Assembly (NCBI GenBank): GCA_037445025.1
Contig: JBBILI010000031.1
Coordinates: 1-64,000, forward strand
Source: CAIQQQ01 sp037445025
Lineage (GTDB): Bacteria; Pseudomonadota; Alphaproteobacteria; Acetobacterales; Acetobacteraceae
Direction: 5' to 3'
DNA length: 64,000 bases
The number at the start of each line of letters is the position of its first letter. Position 1 is the stretch's first letter. Under the pieces are notes generated by a model. The model had not been told where the DNA came from and ran no database searches. It was given only the letters and a program-made list of their open reading frames with translations. Both the position numbers and the translations under genes were made by a program. Below are positions 41,609 to 50,027 of the stretch, in pieces.

Positions 41609-42666
41609 GCCAGCTCCGCCACCGCCCAGGCCGCCGCCTCCGCCACCACAGAATTCGGGTCACTGCACAATGTCACGGCGCGGGGCAACAAACTGGGATC
41701 CCCGGAATTGCCGATGGCGATCAACACGTTGCGAACAAAGCGGTCCCGCCCGATCCGCTTGATCGGCGATCCCGCGAACAACGCGCGAAACCCCGCATCA
41801 TCAAGCTGCGCCAGAGCGTCCAGCCGCGGCGCCACAAGACCCTCACGCGCCGACAGCTTGACTTCCCGCGAGGCCACGGCGAACCGGTTCCACGGACAGA
41901 CCGCCAGACAGTCATCACATCCATAGATGCGGTTGCCCATCGGCCTGCGAAACGCAACCGGAATCGGCCCGGCATGTTCGATCGTGAGGTATGCGATGCA
42001 CCGGCGCGCATCAAGCCGATACGGCGCCGGAAACGCGTCCGTCGGACACGCATTGAGACAGCGCGAGCAGGACCCGCAACGATCGGCGTGCGGCAGGTCA
42101 GGCACGAGATCGAGCGTCGTGTAGATTTCGCCCAGAAACAGCCAGGAGCCATGCCGACGGGACACAAGATTGGTATGCTTGCCTTGCCAGCCGAGCCCGG
42201 ACTGCATCGCCAGCGGCTTCTCCATCACCGGAGCGGTGTCGACAAACACCTTCACGTCGCAGTCCGCGCGCGAGACGATGAACTGCGCGAGGTGCTTTAA
42301 CTTCCCCTTAACCACATCGTGGTAATCCCTGTTGCGTGCGTAGACGGAGATGCTGCCGCGATCCTTGCAGGGAAGGGTCGCGAGAGGATCTCTGGAGGGT
42401 GCATAGGACATGCCAAGTGAAATCACACTGCGTACTTCTGGCCACAAAGCCTTGGGATCGGCCCGTTCTTCGGCCCGTGCCGCCATCCAGGTCATGCTGC
42501 CGTGATGATCGCATGCGACAAACTCGGTCAGGCGTTGCTTGGTTTCCGGCGGTAGAAACGCGCGCGCAAACCCGACAGCGTCGAAGCCGATGGCGTACGC
42601 CTTGCCTCGGATCGCTTCAGCCGCGTCCACGATACGGGGCCACTCCCTGGTCCGGTATCCAGACAT
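41605..42666 (-). CDS. queG: Epoxyqueuosine reductase
   Basis: Cobalamin-dependent Fe-S enzyme, 353 residues, that reduces epoxyqueuosine to queuosine in tRNA. Two 4Fe-4S motifs are visible: C-G-S-C-S-R-C-L-N-A-C-P near 195-206 and C-D-D-C-L-A-V-C-P-W near 250-259. The D-T-A-P-V-M-E-K and G-W-Q-G-K-H segments are family features. It overlaps queF by 50 bases and the RHH gene by four. Confidence 0.93.
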   Translation of the reverse strand: MSGYRTREWPRIVDAAEAIRGKAYAIGFDAVGFARAFLPPETKQRLTEFVACDHHGSMTWMAARAEERADPKALWPEVRSVISLGMSYAPSRDPLATLPCKDRGSISVYARNRDYHDVVKGKLKHLAQFIVSRADCDVKVFVDTAPVMEKPLAMQSGLGWQGKHTNLVSRRHGSWLFLGEIYTTLDLVPDLPHADRCGSCSRCLNACPTDAFPAPYRLDARRCIAYLTIEHAGPIPVAFRRPMGNRIYGCDDCLAVCPWNRFAVASREVKLSAREGLVAPRLDALAQLDDAGFRALFAGSPIKRIGRDRFVRNVLIAIGNSGDPSLLPRAVTLCSDPNSVVAEAAAWAVAELA

Positions 42667-43096
42667 CGACTGGCGGCGCGCCGGTCTGCCAGAAAACGTC
42701 GATCGGGATCCCGCCGCGGGGATACCAATAGGCGCCTATGCGCAGCCAGATCGGCCGGGTGATCTCGACGATGCGGGTGGCCACCTGCATGGAACAGGCC
42801 TCGTGAAAGGCGCCGTGATTGCGGAAGCTGCCAAGAAACAGCTTCAGTGACTTGCTTTCGACGATCCACTTATCGGGCACGTAGTCAATGACGAGATGTG
42901 CGAAATCGGGTTGCCCGGTCAACGGACAGAGCGAGGTGAATTCCGGAGCGGCGAAGCGGATCAGGTATTGTGCGTCCGTCCTTGGATTAGGCACGCGTTC
43001 CAGCTTGGCGGCATCAGGTGATTGCGGCGCGCTGAGGTGCTGGCCGAGCTGCGTAAGGCCCGCGTAGCTCTCAGTGCCTCCGATGTTCTTTGTCAT
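42617..43096 (-). CDS. queF: 7-cyano-7-deazaguanine (preQ0) reductase
   Basis: NADPH-dependent reductase, 159 residues, making preQ1 from preQ0. The catalytic C57 in L-C-P-L-T-G-Q-P-D and E-S-K-S-L-K-L-F-L near 80 identify a short-type QueF. Its ATG at 43096 overlaps the tgt stop. The C-terminus lies inside the start of queG in another frame. Confidence 0.92.
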   Translation of the reverse strand: MTKNIGGTESYAGLTQLGQHLSAPQSPDAAKLERVPNPRTDAQYLIRFAAPEFTSLCPLTGQPDFAHLVIDYVPDKWIVESKSLKLFLGSFRNHGAFHEACSMQVATRIVEITRPIWLRIGAYWYPRGGIPIDVFWQTGAPPVDVWIPDQGVAPYRGRG

Positions 43097-44208
43097 TGTA
43101 AATCCCTTTTCCAGCCGGCCCGGACGGCTGCGGCGTGCGCGACCAGCCGCCCCTGGCCGATCGCATCGCGCAGTCCGGCCATCAGATCCTGGTAGTACTG
43201 GATGTTGTGCCACGTGAGCAGCATCGGCCCGAGCATCTCCTCGCAGCGGAACAGGTGATGCAGATAGGCCCGCGAATGCCGGGTGCACAGCAAGCAGCCA
43301 CATCCGGGATCAAGTGCACCGCCATCATCGGCAAACCGCGCATTGCGCATGTTGTGCACCCCATGGCGCGTATACGCCCGTGCCGTCCTCCCGGCCCGGG
43401 TCGGCATGACGCAATCGAACATATCCACGCCCCGCAGCACGCTGCCGACCAGATCGTCCGGCGTCCCGACACCCATGAGATAGCGTGGCCGATCCGCAGG
43501 CAGCATCGGCACCGTATAGTCGAGGGTGGCGAACATCATCTCCTGGCCCTCCCCCACCGCCAGCCCGCCAATGGCAAAGCCATCAAACCCGATCCCGGTC
43601 AGCGCCCCCACAGAGCGTTCACGCAACGCCGGAAACACGCCCCCTTGAACGATTCCGAACAGCCCATAGCCCTGTCGCGTCACAAACGCCTCCCGCGACC
43701 GACCGGCCCAGCGCATCGACAGCTCCATCGATACGCGTGTCTCCTCCTCCGTCGCCGGGAACTTGGTGCATTCGTCAAACGCCATGGTGATGGTGGCATC
43801 CAGCAGATGCTGAATCTCGACCGAACGCCGCGGCGTCAGTCGATGCTCGCTGCCATCGATATGCGAGCGAAAGGTCACCCCATCCGCATCAAGTCTCCGC
43901 AGACCCGCCAGCGACATCACCTGAAACCCGCCGCTGTCCGTCAGGATCGGCCCGGGCCAGTCCATCATCCGGTGCAATCCCCCCAGCGCCGCCACCCGCT
44001 CGGCGCCAGGCCGGAGCATCAGGTGATAGGTGTTGCCAAGGATCAGCCGGGCCCCGGTGCTGCGCACGGAATCCGCCGTCATCGCCTTCACCGTGCCCGC
44101 GGTGCCCACAGGCATGAACACCGGGGTCGACACATCACCATGCGCCGTGTGCAGCGTGCCAAGCCGCGCAGCGCCATCGTTCGCAGAGAAGCTCCAGGAC
44201 AAGGTCAT
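43093..44208 (-). CDS. tgt: tRNA-guanine transglycosylase
   Basis: Exchanges guanine for preQ1 at the wobble position of GUN tRNAs. 371 residues. D-S-G-G-F-Q-V near 92 holds one catalytic aspartate; the nucleophile lies in M-F-D-C-V-M-P-T-R; zinc ligands are in C-G-C-L-L-C-T-R-H. Overlaps queA and queF by four bases each. Confidence 0.95.
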   Translation of the reverse strand: MTLSWSFSANDGAARLGTLHTAHGDVSTPVFMPVGTAGTVKAMTADSVRSTGARLILGNTYHLMLRPGAERVAALGGLHRMMDWPGPILTDSGGFQVMSLAGLRRLDADGVTFRSHIDGSEHRLTPRRSVEIQHLLDATITMAFDECTKFPATEEETRVSMELSMRWAGRSREAFVTRQGYGLFGIVQGGVFPALRERSVGALTGIGFDGFAIGGLAVGEGQEMMFATLDYTVPMLPADRPRYLMGVGTPDDLVGSVLRGVDMFDCVMPTRAGRTARAYTRHGVHNMRNARFADDGGALDPGCGCLLCTRHSRAYLHHLFRCEEMLGPMLLTWHNIQYYQDLMAGLRDAIGQGRLVAHAAAVRAGWKRDLQ

Positions 44209-45248
44209 GCCGGTTCCAACAGCGAAGAGTCGCCATACGAGTAAAAACGATAGCCCGTGGCAATGGCATGGGCGTAGGCCGCCTTCATCCGCTCACGCCC
44301 GGCAAAGGCGCAGACCAGCATGAACAAGGTCGAGCGCGGCAGATGAAAATTCGTCATCAGCGCGTCGATGGCGCGAAACCGATGACCGGGCAGGATGAAG
44401 ATGTCGGTGGTGCCGGCGAACGGCTGCACCCCGTCATCGGTCGCGGCAGCCTCCAGCAGCCGCAGCGTCGTCGTGCCAACCGATACCACCCGCCCGCCGG
44501 CCGCCCGCGCGGCATTGATCCGCGCGGCACTCGCGGGCGTGATCTCGCCGCGTTCGGCGTGGATGCGATGGTCCGACACCTGATCGCCCCGCATCGGCAG
44601 AAACGTCCCGGCACCCACATGCAGCGTGATCATCTCGCGGTGCACCCCACGCGCCGCCAAGGCGTCCAGCAACGCGGGCGTGAAATGCAGTCCCGCGGTC
44701 GGTGCTGCCACCGCGCCCTCACGGGACGCGAACACGGTCTGATAATCCTGCGCGTCCGCCGCCGTCGGTCCATCAGGCCGACGGATATAGGGCGGCAAGG
44801 CCAGCGCTCCCGCCGCATGCAGAGCGTGCGCGAACGCCTCGCCCTCGAGATTGAACACAAGCGTCACCCCGCCCGCCTCATCCCGCCCTTGCACGACAGC
44901 CTGCAACGCAGGCGCTCGGTCGAAATCGAGCACATCGCCGGGCCTCAATCGCCGCGCATTGCGCGCCAGCGCGAGCCATGCCCCCTTCGCGTCCGGCCGA
45001 TCCAGCGTGATTCCAATCCTGGCCGCCCCCCGGCGCGCCGAGAGCTGCGCCGGGATCACCCGCGTATCGTTCGCCACCAACAGATCGCCGGGCCGTAGCA
45101 ACCCCGGCAGATCCCGCACATGGTGATCGGCCACGGCCTGCCCCACGTGCAACAGCCGTGCCGCCTCGCGCGGCCGGGCCGGTTCATGGGCGATCAGGTG
45201 ATCCGGCAGCGCGAAATCGAAATCGGAGGCCAGCAGATCCAAGGTCAC
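44205..45248 (-). CDS. queA: S-adenosylmethionine:tRNA ribosyltransferase-isomerase
   Basis: Forms epoxyqueuosine from preQ1-tRNA using the ribosyl part of SAM. 347 residues with D-F-D-F-A-L-P near 8-14, L-P-P-Y-I-R-R near 150, T-A-G-L-H-F-T near 183, H-V-G-A-G-T-F near 210 and F-H-L-P-R-S-T near the end, all QueA signatures. Its start overlaps the VOC gene stop by four bases. Confidence 0.95.
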   Translation of the reverse strand: MTLDLLASDFDFALPDHLIAHEPARPREAARLLHVGQAVADHHVRDLPGLLRPGDLLVANDTRVIPAQLSARRGAARIGITLDRPDAKGAWLALARNARRLRPGDVLDFDRAPALQAVVQGRDEAGGVTLVFNLEGEAFAHALHAAGALALPPYIRRPDGPTAADAQDYQTVFASREGAVAAPTAGLHFTPALLDALAARGVHREMITLHVGAGTFLPMRGDQVSDHRIHAERGEITPASAARINAARAAGGRVVSVGTTTLRLLEAAATDDGVQPFAGTTDIFILPGHRFRAIDALMTNFHLPRSTLFMLVCAFAGRERMKAAYAHAIATGYRFYSYGDSSLLEPA

Positions 45249-45646
45249 TCAGGCATATAGGAGGAAATCTCGATCAAATTGCCGTCGGGATCACGGCAAT
45301 AGACCGAGATCATCGGCCCCAGCGCACCAACCTTGGGCACCGGTCCAAGTTCCACAGACACCTTGCACCCGGCGAGATGCTCCATCACGTCCTGCGGCCG
45401 CACCGCCGTGACAAAACAGAGATCCGCAGACCCGGGCAGCACCACCTTGGACGTGAACCAGTCCCCGGTGGGCTCCCCGATCGGTCGCAGATTGATCTTC
45501 TGCCCACCGAACTTCAGCGCGGTACGCTGGGAGTCGCCGAATTCCTCACGGTCCATGCCCAACACGCGCTGGTACCAGGCGGCCGTGATGTCCACATCCA
45601 TGCAATGCAGCACCAGGTGGTCGAGCCGATCGACGGTGAAGCGCAT
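45245..45646 (-). CDS. VOC family (glyoxalase-like) protein
   Basis: 133-residue single-module vicinal-oxygen-chelate protein. R-L-D-H-L-V-L near 6-12 supplies the usual first metal-binding histidine, and D-P-D-G-N-L-I-E-I-S near the C-terminus the glutamate. Such proteins act as lyases, dioxygenases or resistance proteins; this one cannot be assigned. It starts within the fumarase stop (TGATG) and ends on the queA start, so it is coupled to both. Confidence 0.82.
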   Translation of the reverse strand: MRFTVDRLDHLVLHCMDVDITAAWYQRVLGMDREEFGDSQRTALKFGGQKINLRPIGEPTGDWFTSKVVLPGSADLCFVTAVRPQDVMEHLAGCKVSVELGPVPKVGALGPMISVYCRDPDGNLIEISSYMPE

Positions 45647-47289
45647 CAGCTGGTGCCCTCGTAAAAATCGTTGCCCTTGTCATCAACCACGATGAAGGCC
45701 GGGAAGTCCTCAACCTCGATACGCCAAACCGCTTCCATGCCAAGTTCCGGATATTCCAGCACCTCGACCTTGCGAATGCAGTCCTGTGCCAGCCGTGCCG
45801 CCGGCCCACCGACGGAGCCGAGATAAAACCCACCGAACCGCTTGCAGGCCTCGCGCACATCCCGCGAACGGTTGCCCTTGGCCAGCATCACCAGCGAGCC
45901 GCCGGCTGCCTGAAACTCCGCGACATAGCTGTCCATGCGGCCCGCGGTCGTCGGCCCGAACGCACCGGTGGCATAGCCCTCTGGCGTCTTGGCAGGTCCC
46001 GCGTAGTAAACAGGATGATCCTTGATGTAGTCGGGCAGCCCCAACCCCGCATCCAGCCGCTCCTTCAGCTTGGCATGGGCGATGTCACGCGCCACCACCA
46101 TCGTCCCGGTCAACGCCAGCCGCGTCTTGACCGGATAGGCCGAAAGCTGCGCCCTGATCTCTGCCATCGGCCGGTTCAGATTCACCGCCACCACATCGCC
46201 GCCGAGAATATCGGCGGTCGTCTCCGGCAGATATTGATGCGGATCGGTCTCCAGCTGCTCCAGGAACACGCCTTCCGGCGTGATCTTGGCCTTCACCTGC
46301 CGGTCCGCCGAGCACGACACGCCGATTCCGATCGGCAGGCTGGCGCCATGCCGCGGCAGCCGGACCACCCGCACGTCATGGCAGAAATACTTGCCACCGA
46401 ATTGCGCGCCGATCCCCACGTTGCGACTGATCTCGAGCACCTTCTGCTCCATCTCCAGGTCGCGAAACGCGTTGCCCGCGCGGCTTCCGGTCGTCGGCAG
46501 TTGATCGAGCCACTTGGTGGAGGCGAGCTTCACCGTCTTCAAATTCGTCTCGGCCGAAGTGCCGCCGATGACGATGGCCAGGTGATACGGCGGGCACGCC
46601 GACGTCCCCAGCGACTTCATCTTCGATTCCAGGAACTGCGCGATCTTGGCCGGCGTCAGCACCGCCCGCGTCTCCTGGAACAGGAACGTCTTGTTGGCCG
46701 AACCGCCGCCCTTGGCCACGAACATCAAATGGAACTCGTCCGCATGATGCTCGCCCGGCTGGGCATAGATGTCGAACTGCACCGGCAGATTGTTGCCGGT
46801 GTTCACCTCCTCGAACATCGACAGCGGCGCCATCTGCGAATAGCGCAGATTGGTCTCGGTGTAGGTGCGATGCACCCCCCAGCTCAGCGCCTCCTCCTCG
46901 TCGCCTTCGACCCAGACGCGCTGTCCCTTCTTGCCGACGACGATGGCGGTGCCCGTGTCCTGGCACATCGGCAGCACACCGCCGGCGGCGATATTGGCGT
47001 TCTTCAGCAGATCCAGCGCCACGAACCGATCGTTGGACGATGCCTCCGGATCCTCCAGAATCGCGCGCAAACTGGCGAGATGCGCCGGCCGCAGCAGATG
47101 CGACACGTCATGGAACGCCTGAAATGCGAGTTCGCTCAACGTCTCCGGCTTGATGCGAAGCACCGTCTGGCCATCGAAGACCGAGGTCGACACGCCGTCG
47201 ATCGCCAGCTTGCGCCACGGCGTGGGGTCCGGTCCCAGCGGAAACATCGGCGCATAATGAAACGTGTTGGGCCGCGAGATCTCGTTCAT
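45646..47289 (-). CDS. fumA: Class I fumarate hydratase (Fe-S)
   Basis: Iron-sulfur fumarase of the TCA cycle, fumarate to malate, 547 residues. M-C-Q-D-T-G-T-A near 102-109, C-S-A-D-R near 335, and G-P-T-T-A-G-R-M-D-S-Y are conserved; M-C-Q and C-S-A supply two of the cluster cysteines. N- and C-terminal parts are fused, as in FumA. Dependence on Fe-S makes the nearby suf operon relevant. It follows sspB by 19 bases and ends with TGATG on the VOC start. Confidence 0.94.
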   Translation of the reverse strand: MNEISRPNTFHYAPMFPLGPDPTPWRKLAIDGVSTSVFDGQTVLRIKPETLSELAFQAFHDVSHLLRPAHLASLRAILEDPEASSNDRFVALDLLKNANIAAGGVLPMCQDTGTAIVVGKKGQRVWVEGDEEEALSWGVHRTYTETNLRYSQMAPLSMFEEVNTGNNLPVQFDIYAQPGEHHADEFHLMFVAKGGGSANKTFLFQETRAVLTPAKIAQFLESKMKSLGTSACPPYHLAIVIGGTSAETNLKTVKLASTKWLDQLPTTGSRAGNAFRDLEMEQKVLEISRNVGIGAQFGGKYFCHDVRVVRLPRHGASLPIGIGVSCSADRQVKAKITPEGVFLEQLETDPHQYLPETTADILGGDVVAVNLNRPMAEIRAQLSAYPVKTRLALTGTMVVARDIAHAKLKERLDAGLGLPDYIKDHPVYYAGPAKTPEGYATGAFGPTTAGRMDSYVAEFQAAGGSLVMLAKGNRSRDVREACKRFGGFYLGSVGGPAARLAQDCIRKVEVLEYPELGMEAVWRIEVEDFPAFIVVDDKGNDFYEGTS

Positions 47290-47308
47290 CGAAGCGCTCC
47301 TCGAAGGT

Positions 47309-47821
47309 CTATTCTTTCGGCGGCGTGCGGCGGCGGAAGGCGTCCAGGCTCACCACCTGCGGCTTTTCCGGCGGCAGCTCCGCCTCGGGCTCAGGCTCAG
47401 GGTCCGGCTCAGGGTCCGGCTCGGCCGGTGTTTCGTGGGTTTCGGCGTGGAAGCGCAATCCGTAATTGACGAAAGGATCGGCAAACGCGGTCACCGCCGC
47501 CAGCGGAATGCGCAACGTGGAAGCGACGCCGCCGAACGAAAGCCCCACCGTGAACAGCCCGGCGAGTTCATCGACCGTGAGGTCCCAGAACTGGTGCTGC
47601 AGAACGATGGTCATCTCTTCGCGGTACTGCGCGCGCAGCCGGGCGGGAATGACGGTGCCGGGATGGTCGGTGCGAAACGTGATGTAGAAATGGTGCTCGC
47701 CCGGCAGACCGTTGGCGGCGGCGTGGCGCAGTGCCCGCACCATCACGTGCTTCAGCGCCTCTTCGGTCCACTCATCATAGGGCAGCAGGCTTTCCGGCGG
47801 CTGCGCCTCGTTTTCGTCCAT
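47309..47821 (-). CDS. sspB: SspB-family ClpXP adaptor
   Basis: 170-residue alphaproteobacterial SspB that delivers ssrA-tagged proteins to ClpXP. The core H-F-Y-I-T-F-R-T, Q-H-Q-F-W-D-L and L-S-F-G-G near 95-99 form the tag-binding fold; a proline/glutamate-rich linker (about 129-155) follows; the tail V-V-S-L-D-A-F-R-R-R is the presumed ClpX-docking peptide. Just upstream on the same strand is the tmRNA gene that encodes the tag. Confidence 0.88.
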   Translation of the reverse strand: MDENEAQPPESLLPYDEWTEEALKHVMVRALRHAAANGLPGEHHFYITFRTDHPGTVIPARLRAQYREEMTIVLQHQFWDLTVDELAGLFTVGLSFGGVASTLRIPLAAVTAFADPFVNYGLRFHAETHETPAEPDPEPDPEPEPEAELPPEKPQVVSLDAFRRRTPPKE

Positions 47822-47869
47822 AGTGACCTCGCTCTTTCGCCGTTCTGTAGCCGCAGTCGGGTGGATGCG

Positions 47870-48125
47870 AAAGAGTGGGGGGCATTCTGTTGCCCGGGGC
47901 CCCCCGAACCGCGCTTATCGCTTATGCAGCGACAGCGAGCGCCTGATGATTGTCATTGGCACTTATCAATTGACCCGATAACGGCGGAATCATGCCGGGC
48001 AAAAAGTGAGTCTTTACCACGCGTGTCGAGCCTGTATCGCCCCCAACACCCTGCAATCCCAGGGGTTGACTGGTGGAGGCGCCGGGCACTGCCCCCGGGT
48101 CCACAACGCTTATTCCACGCACCGT
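47870..48125 (-). ncRNA. ssrA: Circularly permuted two-piece tmRNA
   Basis: On the minus strand an acceptor piece comes first, with T-arm CCGGG-GGCAGTG-CCCGG and 3' end CGCCTCC-A-CCA at 48081-48071, then a 26-base spacer, then the coding piece starting GGGGGCG at 48044. These ends pair as a seven-base acceptor stem (one G-U). The tag frame at 47960-47922 reads ANDNHQALAVAA then TAA. Two pieces in this order are the alphaproteobacterial permuted form. The outer ends are approximate; a GGGGGGC/GCCCCCC hairpin at 47877-47905 lies near the 3' end. Confidence 0.9.
47877..47905 (-). terminator. GC-rich hairpin at the end of the tmRNA gene
   Basis: GGGGGGC and GCCCCCC pair around a 15-base loop, 17 bases after the tag stop codon on the minus strand. 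No U-run follows, so it may be part of the mature RNA instead of a terminator. Confidence 0.45.
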
Positions 48126-48190
48126 TTATCGCCATAGCCAGCAAGCTGGCCTCCGACATATAGGCTGTGCGTCATGCAGATGAAAGAGCG

Positions 48191-49132
48191 ATGCGAATGC
48201 TGACCGCCGATCAGGAAGCCGAGATAGCAGCCCTGCGTGCGCAGGAGAGCTCCACCCGCCGCGCCACCGTGCCCGCGCTGGAAGCGATGCTCTACGAGGC
48301 CGCGCCGGTGCTCGACCACGGCTTCGTCCGGGTGATCGACTACATGGGCGACGACGCCGCCGTCGTGCAGGCCGCCCGCGTCTCCTACGGCCGCGGCACG
48401 CGGCGCGTGAGCGAGGATGCCGGGCTGATCCGCTACCTCATGCGCCACCGCCACAGCACGCCGTTCGAGATGTGCGAGATCAAATACCACGTGAAGCTGC
48501 CCATCTTCGTCGCCCGCCAGTGGATCCGCCACCGCACCGCCAACGTCAACGAATACTCCGCCCGCTACTCCATTCTGGACCGCGAGTTCTACATCCCGTC
48601 CCCCGACCACCTGGCCGCCCAGAGCAGCGCCAACCGCCAGGGCCGCGGCGACGTGCTGGAAGGCGATGAAGCCGCCCGCGTGCTGCATCTGCTGCGCAGC
48701 GACGCCGAGCAGACCTACGCCCATTATGTCGACATGCTGAACGAAGGCACCGAAGCCGCACCGGCCGACCCCACCCGCCAGGGCCTGGCCCGCGAGCTCG
48801 CCCGCATGAACCTCACCCTGAACACCTATACCCAGTGGTACTGGAAGATCGACCTGCACAACCTGCTGCATTTCCTCGCCCTGCGGGTGGATGCCCATGC
48901 GCAGTACGAAATCCGCGTCTATGCCGAGGCCATGCTGCGCTCCGTCGAGGCCTGGGTTCCGCAATGCTTCGAAGCCTTCCGCGACTACCGCCTGGGCGCC
49001 GTCACCTTCTCCGCCCCGATGCTCGCAGCCGTCAAACGCATGCTCGCCGGCGAGGCGGTGACGCTGTCGAACAGCGGCATGGGCAAGCGCGACTGGACGG
49101 AGTTCCTGGCGGCGATCGGCAGGACCGCATAA
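48191..49132 (+). CDS. thyX: Flavin-dependent thymidylate synthase
   Basis: Makes dTMP from dUMP with FAD and methylene-folate. 313 residues. The ThyX motif R-H-R-x7-S is present: R-H-R at 113-115 then T-A-N-V-N-E-Y-S-A-R-Y. The N-terminal T-R-R-A-T-V-P-A-L-E is typical of alphaproteobacterial ThyX. I start at ATG 48191 (ATG 48197 is also possible); an upstream GTG at 48167 is unlikely. It is divergent from the tmRNA gene. Confidence 0.93.
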   Translation: MRMLTADQEAEIAALRAQESSTRRATVPALEAMLYEAAPVLDHGFVRVIDYMGDDAAVVQAARVSYGRGTRRVSEDAGLIRYLMRHRHSTPFEMCEIKYHVKLPIFVARQWIRHRTANVNEYSARYSILDREFYIPSPDHLAAQSSANRQGRGDVLEGDEAARVLHLLRSDAEQTYAHYVDMLNEGTEAAPADPTRQGLARELARMNLTLNTYTQWYWKIDLHNLLHFLALRVDAHAQYEIRVYAEAMLRSVEAWVPQCFEAFRDYRLGAVTFSAPMLAAVKRMLAGEAVTLSNSGMGKRDWTEFLAAIGRTA

Positions 49133-49157
49133 AGTCACTACGCGATTCACGTAGCAA

Positions 49158-49403
49158 ATGGCCCCGCCCTGGCTTATCATCGCGTTCGATGACACGGGAG
49201 ATTATGTCGACGTCACGTTCCGGTCGGGAGAACTGTGGATCCAGTTCTTCGGCTCATTGATCTTCGATGGACGCCGAGCCGTGTTCAACGGAGTCCATGT
49301 CCAAGGCCCGGGCGCAAACCAGATCGGAATACGACGGCTGATGCAGTTGCGGGACTTTGTGAAGGACCTGATCGATGTCGACGAACTCAAGCTTGCGGGA
49401 TAG
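49158..49403 (+). CDS. Small protein of unknown function paired with an XRE gene
   Basis: 81 residues, predicted mostly beta then one helix: W-L-I-I-A-F-D-D-T-G-D-Y-V-D-V-T-F at the start, G-V-H-V-Q-G-P-G-A-N-Q-I-G in the middle, then helix L-M-Q-L-R-D-F-V-K-D-L-I-D-V-D-E-L. I do not recognise the family. It has no clear ribosome site. The XRE gene begins 29 bases before its end, so they are coupled. A toxin or a small sensor partner is possible. Confidence 0.6.
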   Translation: MAPPWLIIAFDDTGDYVDVTFRSGELWIQFFGSLIFDGRRAVFNGVHVQGPGANQIGIRRLMQLRDFVKDLIDVDELKLAG

Positions 49404-49893
49404 CTTCGGACTACCGGCGCCAATCCCAACCGTAGGCACGACACGCTCCTTCTCTGAGCGACGCATCACACACCGGCTCGTACGGACCGGCCCATTCGCC
49501 TCGCGCGTATCTGTAGCCCGGCGATTGCGCGAGGAAGGACTCACGCTGAAGGAGGCCCACATCGCCATCACAGAGCTTGCCGAACGCGATTACACGATAT
49601 GCGAGCTGCCTGATGACGTGGACCTCCAGCAACTCTCCGACGACCTCTCACGTCTGGATGTGGGACTGCGACGCCCCTTGACCCAGCCCGAGCCCGCCAC
49701 CTACCTCACAGAGGTCCGCACCCGCCACAACCTCACCCAGCGCCAGTTCGCCGACCATCTCGGCCTCGACCTGCGCACCCTGCAAAACTGGGAACAGGGC
49801 CGAAACCGCCCCGACCCTGCCATCCTCACCCTCGTCCGCATCTTCGACCGCAACCCAGGGCTCGTGGCCGACGCCATCTTCGAACCGCTCTGA
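49375..49893 (+). CDS. XRE-family helix-turn-helix protein
   Basis: 172 residues. The C-terminal part (about 118-168) is an XRE HTH with R-H-N-L-T-Q-R-Q-F-A-D-H-L-G-L and L-Q-N-W-E-Q-G-R-N-R-P, a HigA/MqsA-type pattern. The N-terminal half, with L-R-E-E-G-L-T-L-K-E-A-H-I-A-I-T-E-L-A, resembles an L7/L12- or ClpS-like alpha-beta fold; that is a guess. AAGGA at 49362 lies eight bases before the ATG, inside the upstream gene. Probably controls its own two-gene unit. Confidence 0.75.
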   Translation: MSTNSSLRDSFGLPAPIPTVGTTRSFSERRITHRLVRTGPFASRVSVARRLREEGLTLKEAHIAITELAERDYTICELPDDVDLQQLSDDLSRLDVGLRRPLTQPEPATYLTEVRTRHNLTQRQFADHLGLDLRTLQNWEQGRNRPDPAILTLVRIFDRNPGLVADAIFEPL

Positions 49894-50027
49894 GCACCCC
49901 CCGCAAGCCGCGCCGCCGCAGCTTGCACGAAACTTGCTTCGCCGCGCGCACGCCTCTTGCCAGCGCGCCCAAGCCTGTCACACTTTCCGTCATACAGACG
50001 TCAGCCGATCAATCCGAGGGAGCGCCC

